A stretch of DNA of 32,000 nucleotides from Desulfosporosinus sp. OT (GCF_000224515.1 NZ_AGAF01000151.1:1-32000), one strand, 5' to 3'. Positions 6,438 to 14,087 are shown, counted from the first letter of the stretch. Notes: generated by a model not told the origin, from the letters alone. Made by a program: numbers and translations.

Positions 6438-7889
6438 CTAGTTGTATCTACGTGCTCCGAGATAGCGGGAGGAGTAAAAGCTATCACTAAGGCTGGATAC
6501 TTTAACACCACTATTAGGATTACTTGCCTGAACGAAACGTCCTCCCCCCATATAAATGCCCACATGTGATGCACCCTTAGAATAGGTAGTGAAAAATACC
6601 AGATCGCCTGGTCGAAGATCATTTTTGCCGACGGGCGTTCCTGAGGCGAATTGCTCATAGGATGTGCGAGGAAGCGAAATCCCAGCACTCGCGAAAACAT
6701 ACTTGGTGAAGCCTGAACAGTCAAAGCCTCTTCGAGTTGTTCCGCCAAAAACATAGGGTGTCCCTTGCAAGCTGAGCGCTCGGTCTATGATGCTTGAAGA
6801 ACCAGCGCTTCCGCGAGAGACATAAGCTACATTAATAGGCTGACTACTGGGGCCTTTAGCAATGACTCGATTGACAGGAGTTTGGGTGATCTTTTCATTT
6901 AATACTTTCTTGGTAACGTCGATACCATTCTTTTGAACGTAAGAATATGTAACTGATTTTGCGCCATTACTACCTTGTTGGACGACTTTTGTTTGACCGC
7001 TCCTTAAACTGGTATCAGTTTTTGTTACGACATCATAGGGAATTGTTTCTGACCCCGAATAAGTTCCCTGACTCACGACAGTAAGAAAAGGTGTAGAATC
7101 AATGAGCTTAATGACTTGGCCCGGCTGTAACTTCGAATTTTTGGTTGTTCCTGGGTTACCAGCTAATACTTCATCGGTCAACATATCATTTTTGCGGGCG
7201 ATAAGCCACCAAGAATCATTGGGTAGGACAGTATAATCCTTAGTGGTTATTTTACCGTCAAGCAGTGCGTTAAAAGCTTGATCTAATTGTTTCATCTGGT
7301 CCGGCTGGACTTCTGCCTCTTCGACAGTTACCTTTTCTGCAAAACTAACAGAGGTTACCTTATTTTCATCACTGGGTTTAACATAATAGTCTTCATATTC
7401 TTTAAGAACTTTATCCGAAGCTTCTTTGCTAGGTAAAACTGCTATAACAGAACCGTCTGCCGCTAACTTATAACCGTCAAAATAATAATTTAGTTGATCT
7501 TCCAACTTTTTTTCACTCAAAGAAGATTCCAGATAGAGTGTGGGACTAACCCTAACACTTTCATAAGTGATTTGGTCATGTGTTTTGGCAACGAGTCCAT
7601 AAGGCTCGCCTTGTTGTTTAAGAATTGTTTCAACGAGATTTTGTGCGTTATTAACATTGCGTACTAAGCCAACCTGTTGACCGTTAATTATTACGGCAGC
7701 CGCAGAAGTTGTTGTCGAAAGATAATAGGCGAGCCCGCCAGTTAGGATTATTGTAATAGTTAATCCACCAATGACTTGGGGCGATTTCCATGAAATTTTT
7801 TGTAGAGTGCTACGGGAGAATTTATTAAAATCTTTGATCCGGACAAATACCACGTTCTTTACTCTCGATAGGACTGGGGACAAATGCAT
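6438..7889 (-). CDS. Membrane-anchored NlpC/P60 peptidoglycan hydrolase with LysM and G5 domains
   Basis: The protein has 483 residues. A short basic cytoplasmic head is followed by a membrane anchor at about 40-60. An alpha/beta region of unknown type reaches to about 215. A LysM wall-binding domain spans 218-262 (DYTVLPNDSWWLIA), a G5 domain about 267-346, and a C-terminal NlpC/P60 domain from about 365. The catalytic Cys is C391 in FDCSGF and the His is H442 in SHVGIYMG. Such enzymes cut peptide cross-links of peptidoglycan outside the cell (D,L- or gamma-glutamyl endopeptidase). A c-di-AMP riboswitch in the leader is typical for this class. AAAGGTGA lies 7 nt before the ATG. Confidence 0.95.
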   Translation of the reverse strand: MHLSPVLSRVKNVVFVRIKDFNKFSRSTLQKISWKSPQVIGGLTITIILTGGLAYYLSTTTSAAAVIINGQQVGLVRNVNNAQNLVETILKQQGEPYGLVAKTHDQITYESVRVSPTLYLESSLSEKKLEDQLNYYFDGYKLAADGSVIAVLPSKEASDKVLKEYEDYYVKPSDENKVTSVSFAEKVTVEEAEVQPDQMKQLDQAFNALLDGKITTKDYTVLPNDSWWLIARKNDMLTDEVLAGNPGTTKNSKLQPGQVIKLIDSTPFLTVVSQGTYSGSETIPYDVVTKTDTSLRSGQTKVVQQGSNGAKSVTYSYVQKNGIDVTKKVLNEKITQTPVNRVIAKGPSSQPINVAYVSRGSAGSSSIIDRALSLQGTPYVFGGTTRRGFDCSGFTKYVFASAGISLPRTSYEQFASGTPVGKNDLRPGDLVFFTTYSKGASHVGIYMGGGRFVQASNPNSGVKVSSLSDSFYSSRYLGARRYN

Positions 7890-7905
7890 ATTTTTTCACC
7901 TTTCT

Positions 7906-8021
7906 TAGCTTACGAGGTTAGTTGACGGATTTGGGCAACAAGGTGTAAAGCCCTACGCGTAGAGTACGCGTTTCACCCCATAAAAATACCCCCCGCTCTA
8001 GGCAAGCCTAGATTCAGCTTT
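7906..8021 (-). ncRNA. c-di-AMP riboswitch (ydaO/yuaA type)
   Basis: Read on the minus strand, the leader contains GCTGAATC, then AGCGGGGGG, ATGGGGTGAA, a hairpin with GTAGGGC, and the strongly conserved 3' block ATCCGTCAACTAACCTCGTA followed by AGC. These match the ydaO consensus blocks in order. The element ends about 17 nt before the start codon of the wall hydrolase. The class is known to bind c-di-AMP and turn off wall hydrolase and ion transport genes. Edges are approximate. Confidence 0.9.
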
Positions 8022-8129
8022 GATTTTCTTTTTTTTTACGCATTGTAAGTTATTCGACGAAATATGCAAATGTCCTCTAAATTATTTCATGTAATAGATG
8101 GTAATTTGGTTAAGAAAATAAGAATTTTT

Positions 8130-8282
8130 CTATCCAGGGAAGGCTTGTTTTCTTTCGAGGAATTCCTTAATCCCGTGAATGAGCAAGAGAGCAACCGCAG
8201 ACATAGCAAAGGAAATTATAATTCCGAAGGGAGGTACCGGTTGAGCATTGCTGCGTGTATCTGGAAACGGCTGTCCAGGCAT
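8130..8282 (-). CDS. Small single-TM protein (50 aa), unknown
   Basis: The frame encodes MPGQPFPDTRSNAQPVPPFG, then a hydrophobic helix GIIISFAMSAVALLLI and a charged tail KEFLERKQAFPG. AAGAAAGGTC lies about 10 nt before the ATG at 8282. It is the last of four minus-strand small genes, each with at least one hydrophobic segment, and starts 60 nt after the preceding one. A GACTC/GAGTC weak hairpin lies between them. The short proline-rich exterior head plus one span resembles other genes of the cluster, but I know no family. Confidence 0.6.
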   Translation of the reverse strand: MPGQPFPDTRSNAQPVPPFGIIISFAMSAVALLLIHGIKEFLERKQAFPG

Positions 8283-8341
8283 ATGATTTCAGACCTTTCT
8301 TATTTAGTCGTCAGAATATAATTCAAAGAAAAGACTCTAAC

Positions 8342-8647
8342 TCATCTGCTCTTCTGGGAGTCCATTGCTCTTAGGGCTAAAACTACAATGCGAGTTAAGT
8401 ATGTTCCTAGAGCAAGAAAGAAAGCTAGAAAATCTAGAGCTAAGGGGATCCTGATTTGAATAATTTTTATCATAATATAGACATCAGCATTAGGCTCTAG
8501 TGCTTGTTGAATTAAGATGTCCACCTCATTAATGGTCCGAAATTTAAGGCAAATTCTAGTATGGTCATCTATGAATGGAAATAGGATAAGAATCCCATCG
8601 GACAAAGCATATACAGGGTCCACTCTGCCAGATTGCCCGGTGAGCAT
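8342..8647 (-). CDS. Hypothetical protein with C-terminal membrane helix (101 aa)
   Basis: The first 60 residues look like a small soluble domain (VYALSDGILILFPFIDDHTR, then CLKFRTINEVDILIQQALEP), and residues about 70-92 form a hydrophobic helix (LALDFLAFFLALGTYLTRIV) followed by RAMDSQKSR. AAAGGGGAA precedes the ATG at 8647 by about 12 nt. It is third in a minus-strand cluster of four small membrane genes, 20 nt after the 61-aa gene. No known family is recognised. It is the only cluster member with an evident extra domain and may be the functional core, which is inference. Confidence 0.65.
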   Translation of the reverse strand: MLTGQSGRVDPVYALSDGILILFPFIDDHTRICLKFRTINEVDILIQQALEPNADVYIMIKIIQIRIPLALDFLAFFLALGTYLTRIVVLALRAMDSQKSR

Positions 8648-8667
8648 AGTCTTATAATTCCCCTTTC

Positions 8668-8853
8668 TTATTTCGGCGAATCTTCTGGAGCAACAAGATT
8701 GCCTGTTAAATAGAAATATGTGTCAAAAACTATGACAAAGATAACGGCTAGAAAAAAAGTAACAGGAAAAAGAAACCCTTCGTATGGTCCTATATGTTGA
8801 ACTGAACCACCAAAGTTATAAGGAGATGCATTAAAATGGCTGACATTATTCAT
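8668..8853 (-). CDS. Small single-TM protein (61 aa), unknown
   Basis: The protein starts MNNVSHFNASPYNFGGSVQH and carries one hydrophobic helix (FLFPVTFFLAVIFVIVFDTY) followed by a short acidic tail APEDSPK. Its ATG overlaps the stop of the upstream gene by 4 nt (ATGA), so translation is likely coupled. The Asn/Gly/Tyr-rich head resembles that of the preceding gene. No family is known to me. Confidence 0.65.
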   Translation of the reverse strand: MNNVSHFNASPYNFGGSVQHIGPYEGFLFPVTFFLAVIFVIVFDTYFYLTGNLVAPEDSPK

Positions 8854-9065
8854 CGAAAGTACCCCCTGGAGTCAGCCGGAACTTGCCTCCGACAGAAAGT
8901 TAGTTGGAGCATGGCTTTGCCGATCAAGAACGAGAAGACTAGCGAAACTCCAAGCCAAACAAACCAGTAGATCTGAACAATGGAAAATGGCCCATAGCCA
9001 GCTCCTTGATTACCTTGTTGTATCTGATATGAATGAGCTTGATTATAATAATTTACGTAAGCCAC
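8850..9065 (-). CDS. Small single-TM protein with Tyr/Gln-rich head (about 71 aa)
   Basis: The head is rich in Tyr, Asn, Gln and Gly (YVNYYNQAHSYQIQQGNQGA), followed by one membrane helix (IVQIYWFVWLGVSLVFSFLI) and a basic tail. GTG codons at 9071 and 9065 are both possible. GGAGG lies only 1 nt before the first but 7 nt before the second, so I use 9065. It is the first gene of the four-gene minus-strand cluster and overlaps the next by 4 nt. Composition resembles sporulation-associated small proteins; the function is unknown. Confidence 0.62.
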   Translation of the reverse strand: MAYVNYYNQAHSYQIQQGNQGAGYGPFSIVQIYWFVWLGVSLVFSFLIGKAMLQLTFCRRQVPADSRGYFR

Positions 9066-9203
9066 ACTCACCCCTCCATAAGCCTATGATATTCTGGATG
9101 GGTTTATATTGACACTTATATCCTATTGTGGAAATATTTTTTAGTTAAATTGTTGTTTTTATCTGAACAGGAATTTGCATAGTGGAAGGTCCCATAATAA
9201 AAA

Positions 9204-9238
9204 ACCCTTGGACTAATAATTGCCAAGGGTAATTTTTT
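9204..9238. terminator. Bidirectional terminator
   Basis: ACCCTTGG (9204-9211) pairs with CCAAGGGT (9223-9230). T-runs lie on both outer sides (A-run before, T6 after), so it can work on both strands. It ends the minus-strand gene at 9290-9820. Confidence 0.8.
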
Positions 9239-9289
9239 AAGGAATATAGTTACTATTCAGAAGTCAGGATAGAATAACTGCGCAGAGAG

Positions 9290-9820
9290 CTACCTCTTTC
9301 GTTTAGCCATAAGATTACTGATAAAACCTTTGATTCCACCTTTTTGTGGTTGTTCCCCAGCAGGATAGAAGGGCATTTGTCCTCCATACCCTAGGTTATA
9401 CCCCTGAGGTGCGTAGCCTTGTTGAGGATAACCTTGAGATGGGAATCCTTGCGACGGGTAACCTTGTACTGGTGGCATAGGCTGCTGTTGTTGTCCGAAG
9501 CCTTGTGGTGGATAGCCTGGTGTGGCGTAGCCTTGACCTCCAGCAGATTGTGGCCTAACTCCCCATAACGGATTTCCTTCAGGCTTTCCTTGGTAGCCGG
9601 GCATACCTCCACCTAGACCACCTCCAGGTCCATTCATAGATTGACCAAACCCAGTGGGCGTCGGCAAACCGACTTGCCCGCCCATCATGGATGGAAATCT
9701 CTGAGGATTTTGTCCCGACGTCCGAGTATAATAATCCCCACCGAATTGTGTCAAAGTATTCGGCGTTTGAAAGATTTGATTCTGTTGAGGCATTGCCTGT
9801 TGATTCCAAAACATATTCAT
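9290..9820 (-). CDS. Low-complexity Gly/Gln/Pro/Tyr-rich protein
   Basis: A 176-aa protein that is almost wholly low complexity. The middle carries degenerate units such as GYPPQGF, GYPSQGF, GYPQQGY and GYAPQGY. Other parts are Met/Gly/Asn-rich (FGQSMNGPGGGLGGGMPGY). It ends in a short structured-looking basic tail, KGFISNLMAKRKR. No signal peptide or membrane helix is seen. GGAGGTGA stands 9 nt before the ATG at 9820. Such composition is found in spore coat or exosporium proteins and in phase-separating proteins; a coat role is my best guess given nearby sporulation-like genes, but no family was recognised. Confidence 0.75.
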   Translation of the reverse strand: MNMFWNQQAMPQQNQIFQTPNTLTQFGGDYYTRTSGQNPQRFPSMMGGQVGLPTPTGFGQSMNGPGGGLGGGMPGYQGKPEGNPLWGVRPQSAGGQGYATPGYPPQGFGQQQQPMPPVQGYPSQGFPSQGYPQQGYAPQGYNLGYGGQMPFYPAGEQPQKGGIKGFISNLMAKRKR

Positions 9821-9951
9821 TGTACTCAGTCACCTCCATTAGTTCAATTATAAATAGAAATATATGGTACAATATTCAGAGTTATCCTGTTTCGCTACCG
9901 AGAGAGTTGTCCCTTCACACGTATTTTGGAGCTGGTTTAATAAGCAATTAG

Positions 9952-11148
9952 TTAGATCATAGTTTTAGACAATTTCTGATAAACTTTTTTATATACCCAC
10001 AGGGCATTGATCACTAACAATATACTGGTAATATAAAATACATATTGAATACCCAGGTATGCAGCCACCTGGCCTCCCAATATTGAACCTCCAAATATAC
10101 CTAGATACTGTGCCGCCATGTTAAAGCCAAAAACTCTGCCAGTAAGTACATTGGGTGTAATTCGCTTAACCAAGGAATTAACCGAAGGTGCCAAGCCGGC
10201 AGTTGTCAAGCCAACTAAAAAGCGAAGGACAATTAGCTGCCAAGGGTTTTTTACAAAGGCTTGAGGTAAAATTATTATTCCTGCTGCGATAAGTGCAACC
10301 AACATAACTTTCTGTGGTCCAATCTTATCTGAAAGTCGGCCCAACCTTGGAGCAGCCAGGATACTAGCCAATCCTGGAGCTGAAAATGCCATACCGGAAA
10401 TTAGAGCAACATGAGTTGTATTATGGGATAACTGTGTAATGTAAACAGTTATGATCGGCTCTATAGAGTAAAGAGCTAACTGTAACGCAAAAAACGTAAT
10501 AAACATAGTGACAATCAAGTCTGGATAGGGGATAAGCTTCCACACTTCTTTAGCGCTAAGCACCTTTTTGCTAGAACGAACAAACTCTTCTTTCACGAAT
10601 AAAAAGGTTGTTATAAACGCAATCATTAAAAGAACACTCGTTATAAAAAATACGTTTTGCAAGCCAAAGTTTTCCTCTATGTAACCACCGACCATTGGTC
10701 CCAGTAAGGAACCAGCAATAGAAGCTGTGGAAAGTGTGCCCAACGCCCAACCTGCATGTTCATTGTCTGTCTGAGTTGCAATCAAAGTAACGCAGGCTGT
10801 ACTATAGCCTGTGATAACCCCTTGCAATAATCTTAAGGCGATCAATTGATAGACATTATGTGCAAACCCCATACTGAATACGATCACAGACATCCCAAGG
10901 CTTGCTCTTAAAAGCATTGGTTTTCGTCCATATTTATCTGCGGCGTGACCCCAAATTGGGGAAAAGATAGCTGCGATTATATAGGTAACCCCAAAGGAAA
11001 TTCCTGAGAATTGTTCAATCAAAGCTGTGTTATGAATCCCAAGCTGATTTATATAAAGAGGTAATATAGGAGCGATTTGGCTCATTCCTATCATCGTCAC
11101 AAACATTCCAAACCAGCAAACAATTAAGTTCCTTTTCCAGATTTGCAT
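9952..11148 (-). CDS. MFS multidrug exporter, 12 TM (DHA1 type)
   Basis: The 398-aa hydrophobic protein has the size and pattern of a 12-helix major facilitator drug:proton antiporter. Motif A is visible in the first loop as GHAADKYGRKPMLL, and again in the second half as GRLSDKIGPQK. The antiporter motif C appears as GSLLGPMVGGY in helix 5. It likely expels hydrophobic compounds or drugs using the proton gradient; MdtG, PmrA or TetA-like proteins are the nearest types I recall. The start is ATG 11148. A dyad at 11253-11277 about 100 nt upstream could be a regulatory site. The substrate cannot be read from sequence. Confidence 0.9.
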   Translation of the reverse strand: MQIWKRNLIVCWFGMFVTMIGMSQIAPILPLYINQLGIHNTALIEQFSGISFGVTYIIAAIFSPIWGHAADKYGRKPMLLRASLGMSVIVFSMGFAHNVYQLIALRLLQGVITGYSTACVTLIATQTDNEHAGWALGTLSTASIAGSLLGPMVGGYIEENFGLQNVFFITSVLLMIAFITTFLFVKEEFVRSSKKVLSAKEVWKLIPYPDLIVTMFITFFALQLALYSIEPIITVYITQLSHNTTHVALISGMAFSAPGLASILAAPRLGRLSDKIGPQKVMLVALIAAGIIILPQAFVKNPWQLIVLRFLVGLTTAGLAPSVNSLVKRITPNVLTGRVFGFNMAAQYLGIFGGSILGGQVAAYLGIQYVFYITSILLVINALWVYKKVYQKLSKTMI

Positions 11149-11252
11149 GAGTTTAAGCCTTTCTTACTTTATGCTTTACTTACTAAGTCATAGTATATCC
11201 TTATTTTACTATAGAAGCTGAAGCAATTCCTAATTCCCTTAATGATAAATAT

Positions 11253-11277
11253 CCCATTGACACCTTTCGTCAATGGG
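11253..11277. promoter_or_regulatory. 9-bp perfect dyad between divergent genes
   Basis: CCCATTGAC pairs with GTCAATGGG across a 7-nt loop. No T-tract follows on either strand. It sits between the MFS exporter (minus) and the VOC gene (plus), so an operator or attenuator is more likely than a terminator. Confidence 0.45.
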
Positions 11278-11386
11278 AAACGAACTTGTGGTAATGTCTT
11301 ATGTGAATAATAGACAGTATAAATCTACAGTCTCGGACAAAACTAGATATTAACACCAAGATTAATTGACGAAAGAAGGTTGTATT

Positions 11387-11809
11387 TTGAGTAATTGGTT
11401 AATGCCATATCTCACCTTTAACGGGAACTGCGAGGAAGCTGTGAGATTTTATGAAAAAGTCCTTGGTGGGGAGGCCACGATTATGCATTTCGGTGATGCC
11501 CCGCCAAATCCGGCATTTCCAGTGCCTGAAAACTTAAAGAATCTTGTATTGCATGCCGAACTAAGAAAAGATGGACATGTGATCAACTTTTCAGACTGGT
11601 GTACCCCCAATGCTCCTTACAGCAACGGAAACAATATTTCATTTGCCTTGCAATTTGATACAAAAGAAGAAACCAAAGCAATATTCGATGCCCTATCCGT
11701 AGGTGGCACCATCGAAATGGATTTGCAAGAAACGTTCTTTAGCCCGTTATACGGTAAAATAACTGACAAATTCGGCATTATGTGGCAAATCGTATGTAAT
11801 AAGGCCTAA
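11387..11809 (+). CDS. PhnB-like VOC-family protein
   Basis: A 140-aa protein starting MSNWLMPYLTFNGNCEEAVR, which is the typical beginning of the PhnB/3-demethylubiquinone-9 3-methyltransferase-like branch of the glyoxalase fold. Conserved VOC features follow: FYEKVLGGE, then HAELRKDGHVINFSD, and the C-terminal SPLYGKITDKFGIMWQI. These are small metal- or ligand-binding dimers, often of unknown substrate. I chose TTG 11387, which is 6-7 nt after GAAGG; a longer frame from TTG 11366 lacks a ribosome site. Its stop codon lies inside a perfect 27-bp hairpin. Confidence 0.9.
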   Translation: MSNWLMPYLTFNGNCEEAVRFYEKVLGGEATIMHFGDAPPNPAFPVPENLKNLVLHAELRKDGHVINFSDWCTPNAPYSNGNNISFALQFDTKEETKAIFDALSVGGTIEMDLQETFFSPLYGKITDKFGIMWQIVCNKA

Positions 11810-11860
11810 CCAAATACTAAGCTGCTCTCTTATGAGAGCAGCTTAGTATTTGGTTAGGCC
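11803..11860. repeat. Perfect 27-bp hairpin overlapping a stop codon
   Basis: The arms 11803-11829 and 11834-11860 are exactly complementary and separated by TTAT. The outer end is GGCCTAACC...GGTTAGGCC. The TAA stop of the VOC gene (11807-11809) is in the left arm. No T-tract follows directly; the nearest is five Ts about 15 nt later. It could serve as an unusual terminator or RNA stabiliser, or be a minimal palindromic insertion. Confidence 0.9.
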
Positions 11861-11979
11861 ACGTCTGTCAGTTCATTTTTGCCAGTGGGATAATGAGGGT
11901 GGGTGGGGAAAAAAGTAAAGGCGTTACAGCGTTTTATTGTGTAAGTATAGTCAACAGTTAACAAATTAACCATAGTGAA

Positions 11980-12017
11980 GATTGATTATGATCACATAGG
12001 CGTGCTATAGATTTACT
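11980..12017 (+). promoter_or_regulatory. Possible promoter
   Basis: TTGATT followed after about 18 nt by TATAGA resembles a vegetative promoter. It would drive the ORF that follows the AGAAGGG ribosome site near 12073. Weak evidence only. Confidence 0.3.
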
Positions 12018-12085
12018 ATCCTCACAAATGCTAATCTAAGTGAAAAAAACAGCCAATAGCAAAGGTGTAGAAAGAAGGGTTACAT

Positions 12086-12487
12086 CTGATAAATGGCCAA
12101 GATTTTTCATCATTTGATCGTTCGAAATTAAATAGTTATTGGAATGAATTTTTCGATTATGAGAATTCATCACTCACCGCCATAACGGAAAAAGAGTTAA
12201 TAGAAGAGATTGCTTCAGAAAAATTAAAGGTTAAGCCTTTCATAGATTCACAACAAGTTATCAACATCATACTCACGCGATTGAGTAAGAGGCATAACTT
12301 CCATCATCAGCTTCATGAACAGTTTCCGGGAGCGAACGCAGGTAGCGTCTTAGGCATGCAATTATACACTTTAGTATTAAAGGATGATAAAGATTGGTGT
12401 TACTTTGTAACGAAACATCCAAGTCATTTGTTTGCACATGCCACTTATTTTATTCCAATAAGAAGGGATACGAATGAGCAAGATTGA
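12086..12487 (+). CDS. Conserved-looking protein with no canonical start codon, unknown
   Basis: The open frame runs from the stop at 12068-12070 to 12487, but has no ATG, GTG or TTG until TTG 12281. That internal TTG would remove half the protein and has no good ribosome site. A clear AGAAGGG (12073-12079) lies 6 nt before CTG 12086, so a CTG start or a mutated ATG fits best, giving 133 aa. The sequence is protein-like (FSSFDRSKLNSYWNEFFDYE, then HHQLHEQFPGANAGSVLGMQ and KHPSHLFAHATYFIPI). No family is recognised. The reading could also be a 5'-truncated gene. Confidence 0.5.
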   Translation: MINGQDFSSFDRSKLNSYWNEFFDYENSSLTAITEKELIEEIASEKLKVKPFIDSQQVINIILTRLSKRHNFHHQLHEQFPGANAGSVLGMQLYTLVLKDDKDWCYFVTKHPSHLFAHATYFIPIRRDTNEQD

Positions 12488-12606
12488 TGTAATGTTAAAT
12501 TGTTTTGCTTGATAGGAGGGATATCCTGCAGATCTGCCGAACTAAATTAATCAATAATTGTCTAAGCTAAGACTAGGTTATTAATACAGGCAGGGAGGAT
12601 AGACCT

Positions 12607-13395
12607 TTGAAGAAGGGCTTTTTTTCAACAAACTCATATCATACTAAAGATAATACCCCACGTTTATTGCTCGATAGATTAATGTTAAATACTCGTTTGT
12701 ATTTTATGGGTAAATACTTTTCTATCGTGCTCAAATCTCGTCGAGTTGTTCTAAAAGGCCAATACGATACGAAGGCTTGGGCGTCGTCGTCGTACGATGT
12801 TTTCAAGTTAATTGAGGGCTGTGGGGGTAGGTTTCACATTACAGGACTTAAGAACTTACATAAGTGCCAAGGTCCTGTAGTTTTTATTAGCAACCACATG
12901 AGTACACTTGAGACCATGGTATTTCCTTGTATAATCGCCCCCCAAATGGATGTAACCTTTGTTGTTAAAGAGAGTCTGGTTAAACATCCGTTCTTTGGTC
13001 CAATTATGCGTTCACGAAATCCAATTGTTGTGAGTAGATCAAATTCTAGAGAAGATTTTCAAACGGTAATGAAGACAGGACAAAAGTTATTAGAAGAAGG
13101 AACATCAATTATCATATTTCCTCAAAGTACAAGGACGGTTGAATTTAGACCGAAAGAATTCAACTCTTTAGGAGTAAAGTTGGCAAGAAGTGCTAAAGTC
13201 CAAGTTATTCCTGTGGCCATAAAAACTGACTTTTGGGGAAATGACAAGTATTTAAAAGATTTGGGACCAATTGATCGTAGTAAACCCATTTATATGGCCT
13301 TTGGAGAACCATTATCTATTAAAGGCTCTGGAAAAGAGGAAAATGAAGCTATTATTGAATTTATTAGTTCTCATTTAGTAAAGTGGAATATCTGA
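12607..13395 (+). CDS. PlsC-type 1-acylglycerol-3-phosphate acyltransferase, variant motifs
   Basis: The 262-aa protein has the lysophospholipid acyltransferase fold. Motif I reads NHMSTLE with H97, and the usual aspartate of NHxxxxD is replaced by E102. The region KESLVKHPFFGPIMRSRNPI matches motif II, and motif III is FPQSTRT (171-177) in place of FPEGTRS. The proline motif VIPVAIKTDFW follows. It would acylate lysophosphatidic acid in phospholipid synthesis at the membrane. The start is TTG 12607 after GGGAGGA. The three altered motifs suggest a divergent subfamily that may use another acceptor, which is inference. Confidence 0.85.
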   Translation: MKKGFFSTNSYHTKDNTPRLLLDRLMLNTRLYFMGKYFSIVLKSRRVVLKGQYDTKAWASSSYDVFKLIEGCGGRFHITGLKNLHKCQGPVVFISNHMSTLETMVFPCIIAPQMDVTFVVKESLVKHPFFGPIMRSRNPIVVSRSNSREDFQTVMKTGQKLLEEGTSIIIFPQSTRTVEFRPKEFNSLGVKLARSAKVQVIPVAIKTDFWGNDKYLKDLGPIDRSKPIYMAFGEPLSIKGSGKEENEAIIEFISSHLVKWNI

Positions 13396-13421
13396 ATTGT
13401 CAAAAAAATCATAAACTGATG

Positions 13422-14087
13422 CTAGTCTATCTGCCAGTCAATCGGTGCTCTATCGTTAGATATTAAGAAATTATTTGCTTTTGAAAACGGTTTACTTCCC
13501 AAGAAGCCTCTACTTGCTGATAGAGGACTTGGGTGAGCTGACTCGATGATTAAGTGATTGGGATTTGTAATAAGTTTCTTTTTGGAACGGGCATTATTAC
13601 CCCATAAAATAAATACCACGGGATCTGTTTTCTCATTAACTAAAGAAATAATTCTGTCGGTAAATATCTCCCACCCTTTGTTTTGGTGAGAATTAGGCTT
13701 CCCCTCTTCTACGGTTAGTGAGGTATTGAGGAGTAGAACTCCTTGTTCTGCCCATTTTCGAAGAGAGCCATGGTTAGGTACCTTACAACCTAAGTCAGTT
13801 TGCAATTCTTTAAATATGTTCTGGAGCGATTTAGGGAAGGGCACTCCAATATTTACGGAGAAACTAAGCCCCATCCCTTGTCCGATAGTGGGATACGGGT
13901 CTTGCCCTAAAATTACGACCTTTGTATTTTGGTATGAGGTAAAGACTAAAGCGTTAAACACATCTTCCTTTTTCGGAAAGATGTGTTTATGTCTATATTC
14001 GTTTTTTACCCATTCGAGCAATTCGATATAATATTCCTTTTTTATTTCGTCTTCAAGTAGTCTCTTCCAATCAGCTTGAACTGCCAT
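13422..14087 (-). CDS. ung: Uracil-DNA glycosylase, family 1
   Basis: The enzyme removes uracil from DNA as the first step of base excision repair. The 221-aa length is normal. Motif A is GQDPYP (61-66), with the catalytic Asp63 and the thymine-excluding Tyr65. LSFSV supplies the stacking Phe, LLLNTSLTV the Asn121, and motif B is HPSPLSA with His185. In most family members motif A is GQDPYH followed by GPGQAHG; here it is Pro then TIGQGMG, a departure in the water-activating loop. AGGAG stands about 9 nt before the ATG. The gene is convergent with the acyltransferase, leaving only 26 nt between them. Confidence 0.95.
   Translation of the reverse strand: MAVQADWKRLLEDEIKKEYYIELLEWVKNEYRHKHIFPKKEDVFNALVFTSYQNTKVVILGQDPYPTIGQGMGLSFSVNIGVPFPKSLQNIFKELQTDLGCKVPNHGSLRKWAEQGVLLLNTSLTVEEGKPNSHQNKGWEIFTDRIISLVNEKTDPVVFILWGNNARSKKKLITNPNHLIIESAHPSPLSASRGFLGSKPFSKANNFLISNDRAPIDWQID

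Noticed and set aside
6281-6754. 157-codon minus-strand frame overlapping the NlpC/P60 domain
   Set aside because: It runs through the 3' end of the hydrolase and its terminator in another frame; the hydrolase has catalytic residues.
8064-8321. Plus-strand 85-codon frame
   Set aside because: No ribosome site; it is opposite the 50-aa minus-strand gene, which has one.
9070-9110. Sigma-E-like promoter (CAATATA...CATAGGCT, minus strand) before the small membrane gene cluster
   Set aside because: The spacing is 16 instead of 14-15 nt, and the -10 would put the transcript start inside the ribosome site.
9391-9872. Extra frames over the Gly/Gln-rich gene on both strands
   Set aside because: They are shadows of a repetitive gene; only the 9290-9820 frame has a good ribosome site.
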